From positions 1 to 17,265 of the forward strand of contig JAOPWF010000334.1 in assembly GCA_025965815.1 (NCBI GenBank): a stretch of DNA of 17,265 nucleotides, in the 5' to 3' direction. Position numbers and translations under genes: made by a program. How positions within the stretch are numbered: position 1 is the first letter of the stretch; each line of letters opens with the position of its first letter. Shown piece by piece: positions 12,741-17,265 of this stretch. Source of the DNA: Mycobacterium sp. GTDB lineage: Bacteria; Actinomycetota; Actinomycetes; Mycobacteriales; Mycobacteriaceae. The notes under the pieces are model-generated. The model had not been told where the DNA came from. It searched no databases and worked only from the letters and a program-made list of their open reading frames with translations.

Positions 12741-13981
12741 TCGTTGGGTCGACTCGCACCGGGGAAACCGTCTGCCACCACTGCGGCGAGTTCGATGAGT
12801 ACCTCCCGTGTTTCCCGCCGCAGACGTTCCAGGCTGATCTCGGCGCCCTCTTCGAGGTGCGGGTCGAACGGCACCAACCGCACGGCACGGCAGCGGCGCG
12901 AGAAGTGGTCGACGACCTTCTGCAAGTCGACCTTGCCCGAGCGCGGCCGGACCGCGTTGACGACCGCGATGGACCGGCGCACCAACTCCTCGTGACCGTG
13001 CGCGTCGAGCCAGTCCAGCGTCGCCGACGCGCTACGGGCCCCGTCAACGGATCCGGAACTGATCACCACCAGCACATCGGCCTTCGCCAGCACCGCTGAC
13101 ATCGCCGAGTGCATCAGCCCGGTGCCGCAGTCGGTGAGCACCAGGGTGTAGAACCGTTCCAGAACCTCCAGCGTGCGCTCGTAATCGTCCGAGCTGAACG
13201 CCTCGGAGACGGCGGGATCGCTTTCGGACGCCAGTACCTCCAGCCGGTTCGGCCCCTGCGATGTGTAACTGCGGACATCGCTGTAGCGCTCGATCCCCTC
13301 AGCGTCACGGAGCAGATGACGCACGGTCGCCGGGGTCTCCAGCGGCACCTTCTGACTCAGCGTGCCGCGGTCGGGGTTGGCGTCCACGGCGATGACCCGG
13401 TCGCCGCGGATCGAGGCGAAGGTCGCGCCCAGCGTCGCGGTGATCGTCGTCTTGCCGACGCCGCCCTTCAGGCTCAGCAGCGCAATCCGGTAGCAGCCCT
13501 GCAGCGGCTGATTCACCTGGGCCAGTAGGTTGTGGTACTCGGCGGCGCGCGGGCTGTCGCCGACGTTGATCAGCTTGCCCGAAAGCACATACAGCCACTT
13601 GCGCCAGCCTTCCGACGGCGGCGGCTTCACCTGGCGCAGCAGCTCCGCGTTGGACAGGTCGGGGAAAGGCGGCGGCACGTGTTGCGCCGCGCCGGAGGGC
13701 GCGATCGGTGATGTCGTGTAGTACGGCACGCCAGGCTGATTCGGGTCGATGATCTGCGGCATGCCGGTTGGCGGGGTCATCGCGGTCCACTCCGGCGGCG
13801 GTCCGGCCGGATGGCTGAAGCGCTGCTGGGAGCGGAAGCCGCCGGTGGACGGGTTGTCGTTGTATTGCACCGGCGGGGCGGAATTCCATTCGGGCGGCGT
13901 GGTCGGCTGCGCGGGCCAGGCCGTCGCTGGGGTGGTGTCGCGGCCAGGATCCCCAGCGCGGTGCGTCGGATGGTCAGACAC
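12728..13981 (-). CDS. ParA/MinD-like P-loop ATPase with proline-rich N-terminus (Rv0530-like)
   Basis: 417 residues from GTG 13981, preceded by GGGAGGA at 13994-13988, a good ribosome binding site. Residues 1-110 are disordered-looking and rich in Pro, Gly and Gln (TTPPEWNSAPP, AGPPPEWTAMTPP). The deviant Walker A motif KGGVGKTT is at 172-179, AVDANPDRGTL follows at 198-208, and the Walker B-like VLTDCGTGLMHSAM lies about 100 residues further on. This is the ParA/MinD/SIMIBI fold. The N-terminal extension resembles ESX-associated ATPase-like proteins (EspI type), yet no ESX genes are present. It matches M. tuberculosis Rv0530, a protein of unknown function always next to cytochrome c maturation genes in my recollection. 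It is 33 bp downstream of ccsB, possibly the last gene of that operon. Confidence 0.9.
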   Translation of the reverse strand: MSDHPTHRAGDPGRDTTPATAWPAQPTTPPEWNSAPPVQYNDNPSTGGFRSQQRFSHPAGPPPEWTAMTPPTGMPQIIDPNQPGVPYYTTSPIAPSGAAQHVPPPFPDLSNAELLRQVKPPPSEGWRKWLYVLSGKLINVGDSPRAAEYHNLLAQVNQPLQGCYRIALLSLKGGVGKTTITATLGATFASIRGDRVIAVDANPDRGTLSQKVPLETPATVRHLLRDAEGIERYSDVRSYTSQGPNRLEVLASESDPAVSEAFSSDDYERTLEVLERFYTLVLTDCGTGLMHSAMSAVLAKADVLVVISSGSVDGARSASATLDWLDAHGHEELVRRSIAVVNAVRPRSGKVDLQKVVDHFSRRCRAVRLVPFDPHLEEGAEISLERLRRETREVLIELAAVVADGFPGASRPNDLSA

Positions 13982-14014
13982 GGTCGATCCTCCCTCGGTC
14001 GTGGTTCACGTGTG

Positions 14015-15034
14015 TCAGCCGACGCCGGCGTACGAATGCAACCCGACGGTGACCAGGTTGATGAAGAACAGGTTGAACACCATGGCGACGAACCCGACGA
14101 CGTTGATCCACGCGGCCTTCTTGTCGCGCCAGCCCGCCGTCGAGCGGGCGTGCAGATAGGCGGCGTAGACCACCCAGGCGATGAACGCGACGGTCTCCTT
14201 GGGGTCCCAACCCCAGTAGCGGCCCCACGCCTCCTCGGCCCAGATCGCGCCGAAGATGACGCCGAACCCGAACACCGGGAACGCGAAGATGGTCGTGCGG
14301 TAGGCGATGCGGTCCAGTGTCTGGGCGTCGGGCATCCGCGCCACGATCCGCGCCAGCGGCCCGGCGGCCTGCCCCTCGGTTACGGCCTGGCCGAACTTCG
14401 ACATCTTGACCAGGAACAGGATGCTGGCGACGCCGGCCACCAGGAACACCCCCGAGCCGAGGCTGACCACCGACACGTGGATGGGCAGCCAGTAGGACTG
14501 CAGGGCCGGCATCACCGGTGCCGCGTTGGTGTAGAGCCACCGACCCGACACCGTCAGCAGGATCAGCACCGGAACCAGCACAAAGGCCCACAGCGCGCGG
14601 TACTGCGGGCGGCGCAGCACGATCGCCGCGGCGACCAGACCGCAGAAGCACGTCAGGTTGATGAACTCGTACATGTTGCCCCACGGCACCCGCGAGGTCG
14701 CCAGACCGCGCAGCACGATGCACACCAGCAGCAGCCCGATGCCGACATAGACCAGCGTCAGCCCCGCCTTGCCGGCCCGCTCGTCCAACGACCGGCGCGG
14801 GGCATCGACGACGACGCCGGGGGTGGCGCTGTCCGCGGTCACGATTCCGGCCGAGACCTGGCGGATCGGCGCCCCGGCCATCTGCTCTTCGCGCAAGCGC
14901 TCATCGCGGCGGCTGCGGCTGTAGGCCAACTCGACCGCCAGCAACAGCAGCGCCGCGACGAGTATCACCACCGAGGAGGTGAATGCCCAGTCGGAATACC
15001 TGGCCAAGCCGATGTCGATGTGCTCGGTGTTCAT
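14015..15034 (-). CDS. ccsB: System II cytochrome c biogenesis haem transporter/ligase subunit (CcsA-type; named ccsB or ccsA)
   Basis: 339 residues from ATG 15034, which overlaps the resB TGA as TGATGA; the longer upstream frame is a shadow of resB. About eight membrane helices are visible, and the hallmark tryptophan-rich haem-binding loop WAEEAWGRYWGWDPKE is at 265-280. Histidines at 186, 295 and 333 are candidates for the paired external haem ligands of CcsA proteins. With ResB it carries haem across the membrane and attaches it to CXXCH apocytochromes outside the cell. A charged cytoplasmic insertion at about 40-88 between the first two helices is larger than the hydrophobic core needs and is low complexity. 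The M. tuberculosis counterpart is Rv0529, labelled ccsA; TIGR03144-based annotation calls it CcsB. Confidence 0.96.
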   Translation of the reverse strand: MNTEHIDIGLARYSDWAFTSSVVILVAALLLLAVELAYSRSRRDERLREEQMAGAPIRQVSAGIVTADSATPGVVVDAPRRSLDERAGKAGLTLVYVGIGLLLVCIVLRGLATSRVPWGNMYEFINLTCFCGLVAAAIVLRRPQYRALWAFVLVPVLILLTVSGRWLYTNAAPVMPALQSYWLPIHVSVVSLGSGVFLVAGVASILFLVKMSKFGQAVTEGQAAGPLARIVARMPDAQTLDRIAYRTTIFAFPVFGFGVIFGAIWAEEAWGRYWGWDPKETVAFIAWVVYAAYLHARSTAGWRDKKAAWINVVGFVAMVFNLFFINLVTVGLHSYAGVG

Positions 15035-16725
15035 CAGATCTTCCTTCCGGCTGGCTCGGCGGGCGTGCCGGCGACGGCATCGGCCGACTCCTTTTGGCTG
15101 GTCAGCAGCCGCTCGGTCAGCCGCTCGAACTCGTCGCCCCATCCCGAGTTGTCGGTGCGCGCCAGGCCGCCCAACTCGAGGCTTACCGTACCCGCCGCTG
15201 CGGCCGGGGCAATTCGAACCCATACCCGCCGTCGGCGCACCACCAGCGACACCAGCAGACCCGCCATCATGGTCATCGCGAACACCAGCACCCAGACCTG
15301 CGCGGGGTCGTGCGAGACCTGCACGTTGACGAACGGCTGCGCCCCGTCGAACCGGACGACGATTCCGTCGTCCAGCCGGATCTGGTCGCCGGCGCGCAGG
15401 TTGACCCGGTTCACCCGCGTCAGCCGGCCCTGGTCGATGAGCCTGGGATCGAGCGAGAACAGCGACTGTGGTCGCCCGGTGTCAAGGCCGGTGTCGCCGC
15501 GGTAGATGTCGACGGCGACCGCCGGGTTGTTCAGTGCCGGAAAGCTGGACGACAGCAGCTTGCCGTCGAGCTGCTCGGTCGGGGCGAACAGCCCCTGGAT
15601 GGCGATCTGATGCTTACGGCGTTCGTCCGGATTGGGATAGGTGCCGCCGGGCGGGTCGATGCGCACCACACCGGACGACAGCAGGGTGAGTGGGTTGTCG
15701 GGCCGCCACTGCACGGTGGAGGTGCGGGTCTGCCCGTCGGGGAAGGTGAAGCTGAAGCTCGGGGCATAACCGTGGCCCTGCAGGTAGATGCGGTCGCCGC
15801 CGATCCGCAGCGGGTGATTGACCTCGAGCCGGTAGGGCCGCCACATACCGGCCGTCAGGTCGTCACCGGCCTGGTAGTCGATATCGGCGGCGAACGAGGT
15901 GGCCTGCCCGGACGGCAGATAGTGGGCCTGGAAGTCGTTGACCCGCAAGCAGATCGGATGCAGCGATGTGCCGTCGACGGTGTTGCCCGCGCGGAAGGAG
16001 TCGAACGCGGCCGGTGACGCCGAACAGAAGCCGGGACCGCCGTCGGCGACGACGATGACGTTTCCCTCGTAGCCGAACAGCTTTCCGACGGCAACCGCGA
16101 CCAGCAGTCCCAGCAGGGAGAAGTGGAAGACGAGGTTGCCGAATTCGCGCAGGTAGCCCTTCTCCGCTGATATCTCGATGGTGTCGGCGGCGTCTGATGT
16201 CGCCGGCCCGGCGGCTCCGGTGGTGCGGACGACCTGCCGCCAGCCGCGCAGCCGCTCGGACACCTCGGCCGCCACCACGTCGGGCTCCCCCGGCGCCTCG
16301 GCGCTGTGGTGCTTGGGCAGCCTGCCCAGGTTGCGGGGGGCGGCCACCGGCACGGCCCGCACGGTGCGCGCCTGCTCGATCATTCGCGGGGTGAGGCAGC
16401 CCACCAGCGATACGAACAGCAGCGCATAGATCGCGGTGAACCAGAAGCTGGAGAACACTCCGAAGGCCTGCAGTCGGTCCAGCACCGGGCCGAGTGTCGG
16501 ATGCTCCGCCAGATACTCGGTCACCTTGGCCTCGTTCAGGCTGCGCTGCGGCAGCAGCGCGCCCGGGACGGCGCCCAGCGCCAACAGGAACAGCAGCACC
16601 AGCGCGGTGCCCATCGAGGTCAGGGTGCGCCAGGTGTTGCGCGCATACGCGACCAGCCGGCTCAAACCCCGGGTCGCTTCGCTCGCCCCCGCAAGCGGGT
16701 GGTGCCCCCAGCCCTCCGAACTCAT
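15034..16725 (-). CDS. resB: Cytochrome c biogenesis protein ResB
   Basis: 563 residues from ATG 16725, overlapping the ccdA TGA as ATGA. The 102 in-frame residues upstream are a shadow of ccdA. Hydrophobic helices lie at about 39-60, 93-113 and 195-216, and a fourth at about 477-496 follows a large extracytoplasmic domain. The region [20 protein letters not shown] and the basic RRRRVWVRI after it are typical. Near the first helix [24 protein letters not shown] matches the ResB/Ccs1 start. ResB works with the CcsA-type protein encoded just downstream to bind apocytochrome and haem outside the membrane. The hydrophilic C-terminal tail of about 67 residues is cytoplasmic. Central gene of a tight ccdA-resB-ccsB operon. 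Confidence 0.96.
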   Translation of the reverse strand: MSSEGWGHHPLAGASEATRGLSRLVAYARNTWRTLTSMGTALVLLFLLALGAVPGALLPQRSLNEAKVTEYLAEHPTLGPVLDRLQAFGVFSSFWFTAIYALLFVSLVGCLTPRMIEQARTVRAVPVAAPRNLGRLPKHHSAEAPGEPDVVAAEVSERLRGWRQVVRTTGAAGPATSDAADTIEISAEKGYLREFGNLVFHFSLLGLLVAVAVGKLFGYEGNVIVVADGGPGFCSASPAAFDSFRAGNTVDGTSLHPICLRVNDFQAHYLPSGQATSFAADIDYQAGDDLTAGMWRPYRLEVNHPLRIGGDRIYLQGHGYAPSFSFTFPDGQTRTSTVQWRPDNPLTLLSSGVVRIDPPGGTYPNPDERRKHQIAIQGLFAPTEQLDGKLLSSSFPALNNPAVAVDIYRGDTGLDTGRPQSLFSLDPRLIDQGRLTRVNRVNLRAGDQIRLDDGIVVRFDGAQPFVNVQVSHDPAQVWVLVFAMTMMAGLLVSLVVRRRRVWVRIAPAAAAGTVSLELGGLARTDNSGWGDEFERLTERLLTSQKESADAVAGTPAEPAGRKI

Positions 16726-17265
16726 ATCGGCAGCCTCGCGTCGCTGACGAACGCATCGCGGATCCAGGAGACGAAGTCGTTCCACACCCCGCTGACCAGT
16801 GCGACGCCGACCACGATCAGCAGCACGCCGCCGAAGATCTGGATGGCCCGGGTGTGCCTGCGCAGCCAGCCCAGCCCCTGCACCGCACGCGCGGACCCGA
16901 AGGCCAACAGCACGAACGGAATTCCCAGCCCCAGGCAGTAGGCGATCACCAACGCGACGCCGCGAGCCACGTTCGCGCCGTCGGTGGCCGACGCGACGGC
17001 GATCACCCCGGTCAGCGTCGGGCCAAGGCACGGTGTCCAGCCGAGCCCGAACACGGCGCCCAACAGCGGCGCGCCCGCGACGGTGCTCAACTGGCGGGGG
17101 GTGAACCGCGCCTGCCGCTGCAGCGCCGGAATGAACCCGACGAACACCAGGCCCATCACGATGGTCACCACTCCCCCGATGCGTTGCAGCAGCATCTGGT
17201 TGGTGATCAGCGTTGTGGTCACGCCCAGTACCGCGACGGTCCCGAGCACGAACACCGCGGTGAAC
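16722..17265 (-). CDS. ccdA: Cytochrome c biogenesis thiol-disulfide transporter CcdA, N-terminus outside window
   Basis: About 180 C-terminal residues are present; the frame is open to the window edge ([14 protein letters not shown]), so the GTG at 17255 is internal. Five hydrophobic helices are visible. The second redox cysteine lies in [16 protein letters not shown], the DsbD/CcdA family motif; its partner should be in the first helix, outside the window. The protein carries reducing equivalents from cytoplasmic thioredoxin across the membrane to keep apocytochrome cysteines reduced for haem attachment. It overlaps resB by ATGA, which is strong evidence for a common operon. The M. tuberculosis equivalent is Rv0527, about 260 residues. 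Confidence 0.95.
   Translation of the reverse strand, partial: FTAVFVLGTVAVLGVTTTLITNQMLLQRIGGVVTIVMGLVFVGFIPALQRQARFTPRQLSTVAGAPLLGAVFGLGWTPCLGPTLTGVIAVASATDGANVARGVALVIAYCLGLGIPFVLLAFGSARAVQGLGWLRRHTRAIQIFGGVLLIVVGVALVSGVWNDFVSWIRDAFVSDARLPI

Noticed and set aside
13811..15505. Long plus-strand open frame (564 codons) opposite the ParA-like gene, ccsB and resB
   Set aside because: It runs antisense to clear coding regions, has low-complexity Arg/Gln/His/Gly composition and no recognisable motif. This is a codon-bias shadow typical of GC-rich DNA.
1..17265. Search by eye for tRNA, rRNA, CRISPR arrays, transposases, phage genes and attachment sites
   Set aside because: No regular repeat-spacer pattern, no transposase or integrase motif and no RNA gene sequence was recognised.

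Overview
The window is a GC-rich, densely packed stretch of an actinobacterial chromosome. It is almost certainly from a non-tuberculous mycobacterium (Mycolicibacterium/Mycobacterium type). Gene content and order match the Rv0527-Rv0541c neighbourhood of M. tuberculosis in inverted orientation: ccdA, resB, ccsA/ccsB, a ParA-like ATPase, a tiny Rv0530A-like protein, a DUF4229 membrane protein, menA, mtnP, galE3, a family-2 glycosyltransferase, a DUF2064 protein and a GT-C-like membrane protein. Starts are often GTG, and genes inside operons overlap by GTGA, ATGA or TGATG. This identification rests on remembered protein families; no search was run.

Layout. (1) 1-4466: a minus-strand operon reading leftwards, of GT2 glycosyltransferase, DUF2064/TIGR04282 protein, SAM methyltransferase (interrupted by an in-frame TAG), membrane-anchored molybdopterin oxidoreductase and a four-helix membrane protein. 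It meets, and overlaps by 75 bp, a plus-strand polytopic membrane protein that is cut by the window edge. (2) 4467-6312: a divergent two-component system (OmpR-type regulator and a three-helix histidine kinase). (3) 6387-9773: a small deazaflavin/F420-type nitroreductase-family gene converging on a minus-strand operon of mtnP, galE3 and a nitronate monooxygenase. (4) 9804-10676: menA, divergent from mtnP. (5) 10677-12502: an imperfect inverted repeat, a decayed DUF4185 gene with opposing frameshifts, a class V aminotransferase and a DUF4229 membrane protein. M. tuberculosis instead carries PE_PGRS6 and fabH here. (6) 12552-17265: the 54-codon small gene converging on the ParA-like ATPase gene, followed by the System II cytochrome c maturation genes ccsB, resB and ccdA (ccdA cut by the right edge).

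Function. The right-hand block supplies reductant and haem-ligation machinery for c-type cytochromes. menA makes demethylmenaquinone for the same respiratory chain, and mtnP salvages methylthioadenosine. The left block looks like an uncharacterised cell-envelope glycan or glycolipid assembly locus: sugar-nucleotide epimerase, two GT-A-like enzymes, methyltransferase, membrane Mo enzyme and GT-C-like protein. A two-component system sits divergently at its promoter. That block, its broken methyltransferase and the decaying DUF4185 gene are the parts most worth a second look. No tRNA, rRNA, CRISPR array, insertion sequence or phage gene was seen.
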